Origin: Acidimicrobiia bacterium
Lineage (GTDB): Bacteria > Actinomycetota > Acidimicrobiia > Spongiisociales > UBA5794
Assembly: GCA_013003515.1 (NCBI GenBank)
Contig: JABDIW010000289.1
Location: forward strand, 1-13,024
Direction: 5' to 3'
Length of the DNA: 13,024 nucleotides
Below the pieces are notes generated by a model. That model saw only the letters and a list, made by a program, of their open reading frames with translations. It was not told the origin of the DNA and ran no database searches. Made by a program: the position numbers and the translations under genes. Shown one piece after another: positions 6,009 to 12,702 of the stretch (its first letter is position 1; the number at the start of each line of letters is the position of its first letter).

Positions 6009-7316
6009 ATGGAGCTGCGTGACCTGCCCAAGGTGGACGAGCTGGCGGTCCGCCTCGGCCGGCCGGGCCCGCTCGGCATGGAGGTCGCCCGAAACGCGAT
6101 CGACCAGGCCCGGGAGCTCCTCAAATCCGGCGAAGACGCCGATCCGGTCCTGATCGCCACCGAGATCCTCGACGGCATCGATCGCCATCGGCCCCGCCGG
6201 CTCATCAACGCCACCGGCGTCCTGCTCCACACCAACCTCGGCCGTGCTCCATGGTCTGCGAAGGCGGCATCACACGCCGCTGATGTCTCGGCCGGGTACA
6301 CGAACCTCGAATTCGACGTCGACGCCGGCGGACGGGGCGGACGCGGTGCCTTTGTCGGACGTCTGGCTGCTGCCCTCGTCGGCGCCGAATCCGGCCTGGT
6401 CGTCAACAACAATGCGGCAGCTCTGCTGCTGGCCCTCGCTGCGATCGCTGCCCCGGGCGAAGTCCTGGTGTCGCGAGGAGAGCTGATCGAGATCGGCGGC
6501 TCGTTTCGCCTCCCCGATCTGATGGCGGCCTCCGGGGCCCGACTGGTCGAGGTGGGAACGACCAACAAGACACATCTCGACGACTACCGCAAGGGAGAGC
6601 CCGCGGCGATCCTGAAGGTCCACCCCTCCAACTATCGGATCGAAGGGTTCGCGGTCGAGGCCGGATACGACGAGCTGGGCGCACTGGCAGCGGAGCGGGG
6701 AGTCCCCTTCATCGCCGACGTAGGTTCGGGATTGCTCGACACCCGCACCCCGTGGCTCGATGGACCGCCCCCGACGTGGCTGGGGACGGAACCGGGCGTG
6801 CGACAGACACTGGAGGCCGGAGCAGACGTCGTTCTCTACTCGGGCGACAAGCTGCTGGGCGGCCCTCAGGCGGGAATCGCCGTGGGTCGAACCGACCTGA
6901 TCGAGCGGATGCGCCGGCACCCACTGGCACGAGCGCTTCGGTGTGACGGGGCGACGATGGCGGCTCTCGGTGAGACCCTCGAGACGTATGCCGACGGTTC
7001 GGCGGCTCAGCTGCCGTTCTGGGCGATGGCGACCATGGCCTCCGACGAACTGGCCGCTCGTTCTCGTGATGTCATCGCAGGGACCGCAGCGGTCGTCGTC
7101 GACGGCGAGAGCATCCCCGGCGCCGGGTCGGTCCCCGGCGAGACCATCCCGTCCCCGGTCATCGAGGTGGCGGGCCGAGCCGGCGAGTGGGACGAGCTGG
7201 TGCGCCGCGGCATCGTGGGCCGCCGCGACCAGGGATCCCTCATCCTCGATCTGCGCACGGTCGACCCGGCCGACGACCGGACGGTGCAGACGGCTCTGGC
7301 CGAGATCCTGGACTGA
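6009..7316 (+). CDS. selA: L-seryl-tRNA(Sec) selenium transferase
   Basis: SelA is a cytosolic PLP enzyme that converts Ser-tRNA(Sec) to Sec-tRNA(Sec) using selenophosphate, usually as a large ring-shaped oligomer. The protein has 435 residues, close to the roughly 460 of E. coli SelA. Seen: INATGVLLHTNLGRAP (66-81), the EVGTTNKTHLDDY segment (181-193), KVHPSNYRI (203-211), FIADVGSGL (234-242), and the PLP lysine Lys281 in YSGDKLLGGPQAG. The ATG at 6009 was chosen because the N-terminal LPKVDELAVRLG matches the family start and a -10 box lies 7 nt upstream. The open frame back to 5640 is antisense to fxsA. selB follows after 2 nt. Confidence 0.97.
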   Translation: MELRDLPKVDELAVRLGRPGPLGMEVARNAIDQARELLKSGEDADPVLIATEILDGIDRHRPRRLINATGVLLHTNLGRAPWSAKAASHAADVSAGYTNLEFDVDAGGRGGRGAFVGRLAAALVGAESGLVVNNNAAALLLALAAIAAPGEVLVSRGELIEIGGSFRLPDLMAASGARLVEVGTTNKTHLDDYRKGEPAAILKVHPSNYRIEGFAVEAGYDELGALAAERGVPFIADVGSGLLDTRTPWLDGPPPTWLGTEPGVRQTLEAGADVVLYSGDKLLGGPQAGIAVGRTDLIERMRRHPLARALRCDGATMAALGETLETYADGSAAQLPFWAMATMASDELAARSRDVIAGTAAVVVDGESIPGAGSVPGETIPSPVIEVAGRAGEWDELVRRGIVGRRDQGSLILDLRTVDPADDRTVQTALAEILD

Positions 7317-7318
7317 CG

Positions 7319-9082
7319 ATGGCCATCATTGGGACGGCGGGGCACGTCGATCATGGGAAGTCGACCTTGATCCGGGCGCTGACCGGACGCGATCCCGACC
7401 GCTGGGCCGAAGAGCAGGAGCGGGGGCTCACCATCGACCTCGGCTTCGCCTGGGCCGAGCTGGGCATGGGGCTGGAAGTCGGCTTCGTCGACGTTCCTGG
7501 TCATGAGCGGTTCATCAAGAACATGCTCGCCGGAATCGGCGGTATCGATGTCGCCGTGCTGGTCGTGGCGGCAGATGAGGGCTGGATGCCCCAAACCGAG
7601 GAGCACGCCGCGGTCCTCGATCTCCTGGGCATCGATCGCGGAGTGGTTGCCCTCACCCGGGTCGACGTCACGGATGCGGACACCGTGGAGCTTGCCGCAC
7701 TCGAGACGGCGGACCGTCTCGCCGGGCTGTCACTCCAGGATTGGCCCATCATTCCGGTGGCGGCGCCAACCGGGGCGGGGATCGACGATCTCCGGGCCGC
7801 TCTGGCGAACGCAATCGGCGCCTCGACTCCAGCCGACCCTTCCGGGCGACCGCGGCTGTGGGTCGACAGGACGTTCACGATCTCGGGTGCCGGGACCGTG
7901 GTCACGGGAACTCTGGTCGGCGGCTCCCTCGCCGTCGGCGACGAGGTCGAGAGCCTTCCCGGTAACGACATCTGGCGCATCCGACAGATGCAGTCACACG
8001 AAGCCGACCGCCAGACGGCCGAGGCAGGCAGCCGGGTTGCCCTGAACGTCGTGGGAGGCGACCGCGATGCGCTGATTCGGGGGACACACCTCGGCCAACC
8101 CGGGCAGTGGCGAGAAACCGACCGACTCGTCGCCTCCATCCGCACCGTTCGCTCCCACCCCGACGCCCTTTCCGAGAAGGGCGCCTACCGCATCCACATC
8201 GGCAGTGGCAGCCAACCCGCCCGTCTCCGCATGCTCTCCGACGACATGGCGGTGATCTCACCGGCTGAACCGGTACCGGTGATGGCGCTGGATCGGTTCG
8301 TCGTGCGTGACGTGGGGCGGCGCGCCGTCGTCGCCGGCGGCATCGTTCTCGACCCACATCCGGGCGATGGCCGGCTCGACGCCGGCTACATGGACGCTCT
8401 CGCATCGGCGACCACGCCGACTGAGTTGGCCGAGGTGTATCTGCGGCGGCGGCGCTTGGTGACTCGTCAGGAACTCGAATCAGATGCCGGCGCCCTCCCC
8501 GACGCGGCGGTCGCCGCCGGAGGGTGGCTGGTCGATCCCCTGGTGATCAGCGAGCTTGGTGAGGCGCTCGTGGAGGCCGTCGAAGCCTTCCACCGGGACA
8601 ACCCGCGTCGCGAGGGTCTGCCCGCAGCGACGGCGGCGAGCTCGCTGGCGGTGCCCCCCGACGTGATTGCCGCTCTTGTCGAAACCGATGATCGACTGGC
8701 TCTCGAAGACGGGGCGATACGAATGGTGTCGCGGGCCGACCCGTGGGATGAGGCCGCCGAGGCTGCGTGGCGGCGCGCCGAGACCGAGTTGGGGGCATCT
8801 CTGGCCGTGCCGCGGGCGTCGAGTCTCGACATCGACGCAGAGGTTGTCCGGCTCGCCATCCGGACCGGGAGAGCAGTCGAGATCGCCAACGACGTCGTCT
8901 TTCTCCCCGAGCAGTTGGAGGAGATCGAGGCGGCGGCCCGCACCCTGGGCGAAGCCGGGTTCACGGTGGCGGACCTCCGCGATCGCCTTGGCGTGTCACG
9001 CCGCCATGCGGTTCCCATCGTGGAGTGGCTCGACGCCACCGGCGTGACCAAACGCTCGGGCGATCTGCGGATCCTGCGGTGA
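7319..9082 (+). CDS. selB: Selenocysteine-specific elongation factor SelB
   Basis: SelB is the GTPase that carries Sec-tRNA(Sec) to ribosomes paused at UGA codons next to a SECIS RNA hairpin. Length is 587 residues, normal for bacterial SelB. G domain: AGHVDHGKST (7-16), RGLTID with Thr38, DVPGH (58-62), and TRVD (113-116) at the NKxD site, with Arg in place of the usual Lys. EF-Tu-like beta-barrel domains follow (about 170-340), with RTFTISGAGTVVTGTL. The last 200 or so residues are SelB winged helices, the last ending in LRDRLGVSRRHAVPIVEWLD, the SECIS-binding part. The ATG is 2 nt past the selA stop, indicating translational coupling. The frame extends further upstream only as a shadow of selA. 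Confidence 0.97.
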   Translation: MAIIGTAGHVDHGKSTLIRALTGRDPDRWAEEQERGLTIDLGFAWAELGMGLEVGFVDVPGHERFIKNMLAGIGGIDVAVLVVAADEGWMPQTEEHAAVLDLLGIDRGVVALTRVDVTDADTVELAALETADRLAGLSLQDWPIIPVAAPTGAGIDDLRAALANAIGASTPADPSGRPRLWVDRTFTISGAGTVVTGTLVGGSLAVGDEVESLPGNDIWRIRQMQSHEADRQTAEAGSRVALNVVGGDRDALIRGTHLGQPGQWRETDRLVASIRTVRSHPDALSEKGAYRIHIGSGSQPARLRMLSDDMAVISPAEPVPVMALDRFVVRDVGRRAVVAGGIVLDPHPGDGRLDAGYMDALASATTPTELAEVYLRRRRLVTRQELESDAGALPDAAVAAGGWLVDPLVISELGEALVEAVEAFHRDNPRREGLPAATAASSLAVPPDVIAALVETDDRLALEDGAIRMVSRADPWDEAAEAAWRRAETELGASLAVPRASSLDIDAEVVRLAIRTGRAVEIANDVVFLPEQLEEIEAAARTLGEAGFTVADLRDRLGVSRRHAVPIVEWLDATGVTKRSGDLRILR

Positions 9083-9084
9083 AA

Positions 9085-9125
9085 CGAGAGAGGCCGCCCT
9101 TGGGGGCGGCCCGTGTGCACTCTCG
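9085..9125. terminator. Bidirectional hairpin between selB and whiB
   Basis: A perfect 8-bp GC stem GGCCGCCC / GGGCGGCC (9092-9099 and 9104-9111) with loop TTGG is flanked by a further 6-bp pair, CGAGAG (9085-9090) with CTCTCG (9120-9125). It lies 3-43 nt after the selB stop and just past the convergent whiB stop, so it can serve both. Neither strand has a real U-run; the minus strand has the more pyrimidine-rich tail (TCTCTCGTTT). Confidence 0.65.
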
Positions 9126-9137
9126 GTTGGGAATGGC

Positions 9138-9404
9138 TCAGCCGACTGCAGCCGCCTGGCGGGCAACCGCCTGACGACGTTCGGCTTCTGTGAGCCCTCC
9201 CCAGATTCCATACGGTTCACGAATCGTGAGCGCGTAGTCGAGGCAATCGCCTTTGACCGGACACGTCACACAAATCGCCTTGGCGCGAACCTCGCGCCTC
9301 TCCCGTTCCTCTTTGCGTTCCGCCGTGGAAGGCGGAAAGAAGAGGTGGGAGCGGTTTCCCCGGCAGAGCGCAGACGGCTGCCAGGCACGGTCGAGCGGAA
9401 TCAC
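9138..9404 (-). CDS. WhiB-family iron-sulfur transcription factor
   Basis: An 88-residue WhiB-like protein, a family confined to Actinobacteria and their phages. These proteins bind a [4Fe-4S] cluster and act with the housekeeping sigma factor. The four cluster cysteines are Cys14, Cys45, Cys48 and Cys54 in the usual C-x29+-CxxC-x5-C spacing. The beta-turn motif GIWGG (66-70) is followed by LTEAERRQAVARQAA, a weakly basic tail that would contact DNA. It lacks the AT-hook RGRP tail of WhiB7. The start is GTG at 9404 with a strong GAGGAGGAG ribosome site 6 nt upstream, which decides it. A leader of about 45 nt and a palindrome-containing promoter lie upstream. The exact paralogue (WhiB1/2/4-like) cannot be told. 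Confidence 0.95.
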   Translation of the reverse strand: MIPLDRAWQPSALCRGNRSHLFFPPSTAERKEERERREVRAKAICVTCPVKGDCLDYALTIREPYGIWGGLTEAERRQAVARQAAAVG

Positions 9405-9455
9405 GCGGGTCTCCTCCTCAGGTAGCCAGCAGGGGGGTTGTAGCTAACCGGGGTG

Positions 9456-9484
9456 AAGCTAGCTCTAGGTCGATCGACCTACAA
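9456..9484 (-). promoter_or_regulatory. Candidate whiB promoter
   Basis: On the minus strand TTGTAG (9484-9479) and TAGCTT (9461-9456) are 17 nt apart, with the -10 fitting TAnnnT. The predicted start near 9449 gives a 45-nt leader to the GTG at 9404. The -35 is weak beyond its TTG. A perfect palindrome covers most of the spacer and part of the -35. Confidence 0.4.
9466..9481. promoter_or_regulatory. 16-bp perfect palindrome, candidate operator
   Basis: TAGGTCGATCGACCTA is a perfect dyad between the -35 and -10 boxes of the candidate whiB promoter. A further copy of the half-site TAGGTC occurs at 9531-9536, 65 bp away (about six helical turns). This arrangement is typical of a repressor site, possibly with looping. 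The bound protein is unknown. Confidence 0.5.
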
Positions 9485-9544
9485 GAGGTTTTTCCTCAAT
9501 AGCCGCTAGCTAGTCGCGAACACCCCGAGATAGGTCACTGCTGC

Positions 9545-9576
9545 GTGGCCGGTCGGCCACCAGCTGTGGCATTTTT
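9545..9576 (+). terminator. Small hairpin with T-run, overlapping an alternative stem
   Basis: GCCAC-CAGCT-GTGGC (9556-9570) is a 5-bp hairpin followed by ATTTTT (9571-9576), like a weak intrinsic terminator on the plus strand. GTGGCCGGTCGGCCAC (9545-9560) forms a competing 6-bp stem that uses the same GCCAC. The pair looks like an antiterminator/terminator arrangement, but no plus-strand promoter or leader peptide is evident upstream, so it may end a short untranslated RNA or be chance. Confidence 0.3.
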
Positions 9577-9613
9577 GCAGTATTCGGACGGCTGCGGAGT
9601 GCACGCACCGGCC

Positions 9614-9619
9614 TAGCAT
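9614..9619 (+). promoter_or_regulatory. Candidate leaderless -10 box for the NfeD-like gene
   Basis: TAGCAT fits TAnnnT and ends 6 nt before the GTG at 9626. No ribosome site is present between them, and no -35 box is obvious. Confidence 0.45.
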
Positions 9620-9625
9620 CCGCCC

Positions 9626-10885
9626 GTGCGTCGCTCGCTCACCCTGCTCTTGTTGCTCCTGGCGGCCTTCTCGGCCGCTCCGGGTGCGTTCGCCGACGAG
9701 GTCGCCCAGTCGGCGAACGGGGTGCTGGTCATCGACATCGATGGCCCCATCGACCAGCGAGTCATCGAGTTCGTCACCGAGGCGATCGAATCGGCGTCGG
9801 CCCAGGCAATCGTCCTGCAGATCGATTCCCCTGGTGTCTCATCCGGCGACCCGCAGCCCATGTTCGATGCTGTGACCGGATCACCCATCCCCGTCATCGC
9901 ATGGATCGGGCCCTCCCCGGCGCGCGCTCTGGGCGGAGCGGCGGTGCTGGCCACAGCGGCACACGTGACAACGGCGGCGCCCGGAACCGACTTCGGCTTC
10001 GCCGATCCCGTCGTGCTCCGGGGCGACACGGTGCCGGTACCGGCCGGAGTGCCATCCCGCCTGGTCGACGACGTCGTCACCATCGACGCCTCGGGTGCCG
10101 GAGTGGTCGATATGACTCCTGCCAGCATCGGGTTGCTGGTGGTCGGGCTCGACGGCATGGCCATCGAGACCGTCTCGGGCACCGTCACCCTCGACACCGC
10201 CGACACGGTCGTCGGCGAGGACGGTGTCGCCGCCGTCACCCCGATCGTGCCGGTCAGGTTCGACCAGCCCGGCCTCTTCACCCGGTTCCTGCGGCTCGCC
10301 TCCACACCGGAGGCGGTGTTCCTCTTCCTCACGCTGGGGCTGACTCTCGTTGCCTTCGAGTTCTACGCCGCCGGTGTCGGCATCACGGCAGCCGTTGCCA
10401 TCTTGTGCCTCTTCCTGGCGGGATACGGGCTCGCGACCTTGCCGATGCGGTGGAGCTCGGTTGTCCTGGTGGTCCTCGGATTGCTCGCCTACCTCGTCGA
10501 CTTTCAGAGGGGACGCGCCGCCGCCCTCTCGCTGATCGGAACCGGCCTGCTGCTGTATGGAGGTCTCAACCTCACCAGCGCCGCACCGCAATACACGCCC
10601 AAGTGGTGGGCAGTGGCGCTGACACTCATCGGCATCGTCGCCTTCATCGTGTTCGGGCTGACGACTGTGGTGCGATCACGGTTCTCCACGATCACGATCG
10701 GTCGGGACCATCTCATCGGCCGGCTCGCCGTCGTCGAGTCGGGGTTCGACCCCGATGGCGTTGTCGTGGTCGATGGCGCCCGCTGGCGGGCCTCGGCGCA
10801 TCGGGCAGCGGCCATCTCTCCGGGTGACGAGGTCGAGGTGATGGAGGTCCGCGGGATCGTCCTGGAAGTCGAACCCCGTTCCTAG
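9626..10885 (+). CDS. nfeD: NfeD/ClpP-like membrane protein, protease site apparently degenerate
   Basis: A 419-residue membrane protein of the long NfeD type: signal peptide 1-23 (cleavage after AFA), a ClpP/SppA-like domain about 30-200, about five membrane segments (228-246, 251-270, 278-292, 300-315, 327-347), and a C-terminal OB-fold NfeD domain (355-417, with GVVVVDGARWRA). Active relatives carry a nucleophilic Ser in a GARAASAG-like motif; here the aligned stretch is PSPARALGGAAVL (96-108), with no Ser there. The domain is also short in the region that supplies the catalytic Lys. This suggests a non-proteolytic scaffold; related proteins work with SPFH/stomatin partners, none of which is visible here. 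The GTG start has no ribosome site but has a -10 box 6 nt before it. Confidence 0.87.
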   Translation: MRRSLTLLLLLLAAFSAAPGAFADEVAQSANGVLVIDIDGPIDQRVIEFVTEAIESASAQAIVLQIDSPGVSSGDPQPMFDAVTGSPIPVIAWIGPSPARALGGAAVLATAAHVTTAAPGTDFGFADPVVLRGDTVPVPAGVPSRLVDDVVTIDASGAGVVDMTPASIGLLVVGLDGMAIETVSGTVTLDTADTVVGEDGVAAVTPIVPVRFDQPGLFTRFLRLASTPEAVFLFLTLGLTLVAFEFYAAGVGITAAVAILCLFLAGYGLATLPMRWSSVVLVVLGLLAYLVDFQRGRAAALSLIGTGLLLYGGLNLTSAAPQYTPKWWAVALTLIGIVAFIVFGLTTVVRSRFSTITIGRDHLIGRLAVVESGFDPDGVVVVDGARWRASAHRAAAISPGDEVEVMEVRGIVLEVEPRS

Positions 10886-10891
10886 GGCCGG

Positions 10892-10897
10892 TAACCT
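10892..10897 (+). promoter_or_regulatory. Candidate leaderless -10 box for the receiver-domain gene
   Basis: TAACCT, identical to the selA box, ends 6 nt before the ATG at 10904 and lies 6 nt after the NfeD-like stop codon. No ribosome site lies between the box and the start codon. Confidence 0.45.
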
Positions 10898-10903
10898 GCG
10901 CCG

Positions 10904-11284
10904 ATGCCACGAATCCTCGTCGTTGCCGACGAACCCTGGGTGCGGAACGAGACCCACGCCGCGCTGACCGACCCCGGGATGGAGCTGATCGACCACTCCG
11001 ACCCGGCCACCGCTGCCGCCACCGCCGCAGAGCACGACGTGGACCTGGTCATCGCCGATCTCCAGGTCGGTTCCATGGGGGGCATGGCGATCGTCCGCTC
11101 CATGAAGGCGCACGCATCGGCCGACGGCGGCGATGCGATCCCGGTCGTGTTGCTCCTCGATCGCTCTGCCGACGAGTTCCTTGCCAAGCGCGCCGGCGCC
11201 GACGGCTGGCTGACGAAGCCATTCACTTCACATCAGCTTCGCGAGGCATTCAGCGGCCTCATCGCCACTCCGGATCTCCCGTGA
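10904..11284 (+). CDS. Stand-alone response-regulator receiver domain
   Basis: A 126-residue CheY-like receiver with no output domain. Acidic pocket Asp9-Glu10 (VVADEPW), the phospho-acceptor Asp52 (LVIADLQVG), and the conserved Lys105-Pro106 (LTKPF) are present, so phosphorylation is possible. The conserved Thr/Ser switch position at the end of strand 4 is Leu85 (PVVLLLDRS), and the following helix appears about two residues short, so signalling through the usual Thr-Tyr coupling is unlikely. No histidine kinase is in the window. It sits 18 bp after the NfeD-like gene and 16 bp before the CorC-like gene, with which it probably forms a unit. Confidence 0.88.
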   Translation: MPRILVVADEPWVRNETHAALTDPGMELIDHSDPATAAATAAEHDVDLVIADLQVGSMGGMAIVRSMKAHASADGGDAIPVVLLLDRSADEFLAKRAGADGWLTKPFTSHQLREAFSGLIATPDLP

Positions 11285-11300
11285 GGGTCATCGCCACCCG

Positions 11301-12548
11301 ATGAGTGCGCTCCAGATCGCGTACCTGGTCGTGCTGGCGTTCTGCATCCTGTCCTCCGGCTTCTTCTCGGGATCGGAAACCGCCCTGATAGGCATCGGCC
11401 GGGAACGCGTTCACCGTCTCGGAGCGGAGGAGGGTCGTCGCGGAGCCCGGGTCGCACAGCTGGTGGCCGAGCCGGATCGTCTGCTGTCGACGCTTCTCGT
11501 TGCCAACAACCTGGTGAACATCCTCGGAGCCTCGATCGCCACGGTGCTGTTCGTCGATCTCGTCGGGGAGGACTGGGGCCCGTGGGTGGCGACTGGCGTC
11601 GTGACCACCGTCATCCTCATCGTCGGCGAGATCACGCCGAAGACCCTGGCGACCCGCTACCCGGAGCGGTTCTCCATGTTCGTGGCTCCAACGATCTATC
11701 GCCTGTCAGGCGTGTTGGGGCCGATAGCGCGGTTCTTCTCGGCCATCACCAACCGATTGCTCGGCGTGTTCGGGATCAGCCAGACGAACCCCAGCGATGT
11801 CACCGAAGCCGACATCAAGGCCCTCGCCATGCTCGGGGAGGAGGCCGGCGGGATCGACGCGATCGAGCGAGAGATCATCGACGCCCTCTTCGGTCTGGCC
11901 GATCGGCCGGTACGCGACATCATGACGCCGCGGGTCGACATCGCCACGCTCACGCTGCCGATCTCCATGGACGACGTCCGGTATGCCATCGCCACCACCG
12001 GCCACTCTCGATATCTGGTGTCGCGTGGCGCTCTCGATGACCTCGTCGGGATTCTCTATGTGAAGGATCTGCTGCGGTCGGGACCGGAGCCGAGCCGCAA
12101 GGCGATCGAACGCATCGTCCGCACCCCGTACTACGTGCCGGAGTCGGCAGGTGTGCTCGGCGTGCTCCAGGAATTCCGGCTCCGTCGTCGGGCCTTTGGC
12201 GTCGTCCTCGATGAGCACGGTGGTGTCGAAGGCATCGTGACCATCAAGGACCTGGTGTCGGAGCTGGTGGGCGAGCTCCAGGACGAGTACGACCCGGGAG
12301 CCCCCTCGATCGTCATGGTCGGACCGTCCCAGTGGTTGGCCGACGGAAGGCTCCCCCTCGAGGAACTCGTTCGGGCCACCGGCCGTGACGTCGAAAACGG
12401 TCCGTTCTCGACCGCCGCCGGCTATTTCCTCGCCGGTGCGGGCCACATCCCCAGCGAAGGGGACGCCCTGGAGATGGAGGATCTCCGATTCACCGTGTTG
12501 CAGATGGACCGCTATCGAATAGACCGGCTTAGGATCGAACGGCTCTAG
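11301..12548 (+). CDS. CNNM/CorC (HlyC) family CBS-domain membrane protein
   Basis: A 415-residue protein with the standard order: CNNM/DUF21 membrane domain (about 1-165, with SGSETALIGIGRERV at 23-37 and VGEITPKTLATRYPERFS at 108-125), a CBS pair (about 200-325, starting DRPVRDIMTPRVDI and ending VEGIVTIKDLVSELVGEL), and a C-terminal transporter-associated CorC/HlyC domain (about 335-415). Relatives mediate magnesium/cobalt efflux or regulation; the hemolysin name is historical. There is only a weak GAGGG 14 nt before the ATG. It follows the receiver gene by 16 bp, and tRNA-Pro follows. Confidence 0.93.
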   Translation: MSALQIAYLVVLAFCILSSGFFSGSETALIGIGRERVHRLGAEEGRRGARVAQLVAEPDRLLSTLLVANNLVNILGASIATVLFVDLVGEDWGPWVATGVVTTVILIVGEITPKTLATRYPERFSMFVAPTIYRLSGVLGPIARFFSAITNRLLGVFGISQTNPSDVTEADIKALAMLGEEAGGIDAIEREIIDALFGLADRPVRDIMTPRVDIATLTLPISMDDVRYAIATTGHSRYLVSRGALDDLVGILYVKDLLRSGPEPSRKAIERIVRTPYYVPESAGVLGVLQEFRLRRRAFGVVLDEHGGVEGIVTIKDLVSELVGELQDEYDPGAPSIVMVGPSQWLADGRLPLEELVRATGRDVENGPFSTAAGYFLAGAGHIPSEGDALEMEDLRFTVLQMDRYRIDRLRIERL

Positions 12549-12550
12549 CC

Positions 12551-12565
12551 GATAGCATTGCTATC
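12551..12565. promoter_or_regulatory. Inverted repeat upstream of tRNA-Pro, with possible -10
   Basis: GATAGCATTGCTATC has 7-nt arms around a central T. It lies 2 nt after the CorC-like stop codon and 27 nt before the tRNA. It contains TAGCAT (12553-12558), identical to the -10 box of the NfeD-like gene, so it may be part of the tRNA promoter, but no good -35 is visible. A second small stem, CGGGG/CCCCG at 12572-12585, lies between it and the tRNA. Confidence 0.3.
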
Positions 12566-12592
12566 CGCTCGCGGGGCCGACCCCGAGAGCAA

Positions 12593-12666
12593 CGGGACGT
12601 AGCGCAGCTTGGTAGCGCGCATCGTTCGGGACGATGAGGTCGCGGGTTCAAATCCCGCCGTCCCGA
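12593..12666 (+). tRNA. tRNA-Pro (anticodon CGG)
   Basis: A complete 74-nt cloverleaf. Acceptor stem CGGGACG (12593-12599) pairs with CGTCCCG (12659-12665); D stem GCGC/GCGC; anticodon stem CATCG/CGATG with loop TTCGGGA and anticodon CGG at 12627-12629, reading CCG; five-base variable loop; T arm GCGGG-TTCAAAT-CCCGC; discriminator A at 12666. CCA is not encoded (CAA follows), so it must be added after transcription. Confidence 0.97.
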
Positions 12667-12668
12667 CA

Positions 12669-12695
12669 AATGGCCGGACATCGCGTCCGGCCATT
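12669..12695. terminator. Hairpin terminator between tRNA-Pro and the convergent gene
   Basis: A perfect 11-bp stem, AATGGCCGGAC / GTCCGGCCATT, with a 5-nt loop ATCGC, directly after the tRNA. The plus strand continues CGTCGTTTC, so the U-run is short. The minus-strand gene ends 8 nt beyond it, so the element can stop transcription from both sides. Confidence 0.75.
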
Positions 12696-12702
12696 CGTCG
12701 TT

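Noticed and set aside
5973..6230. N-terminal extension of fxsA
   Set aside because: It overlaps selA on the other strand, has no membrane or FxsA character, and the GTG at 5972 gives the family length.
7187..7318. N-terminal extension of selB
   Set aside because: It is a shifted-frame reading of the selA 3' end. The GTPase domain begins at once from the ATG at 7319.
9405..9625. A small protein gene in the whiB upstream gap
   Set aside because: No frame with a start, ribosome site and protein-like composition was seen; the gap looks regulatory.
9626..10827. Long Arg/His-rich frames on both strands over the NfeD-like gene (for example 9901-10827 plus and 9881-10591 minus)
   Set aside because: They are shadows of the NfeD-like gene, with extreme Arg/Gly/His composition and no domains.
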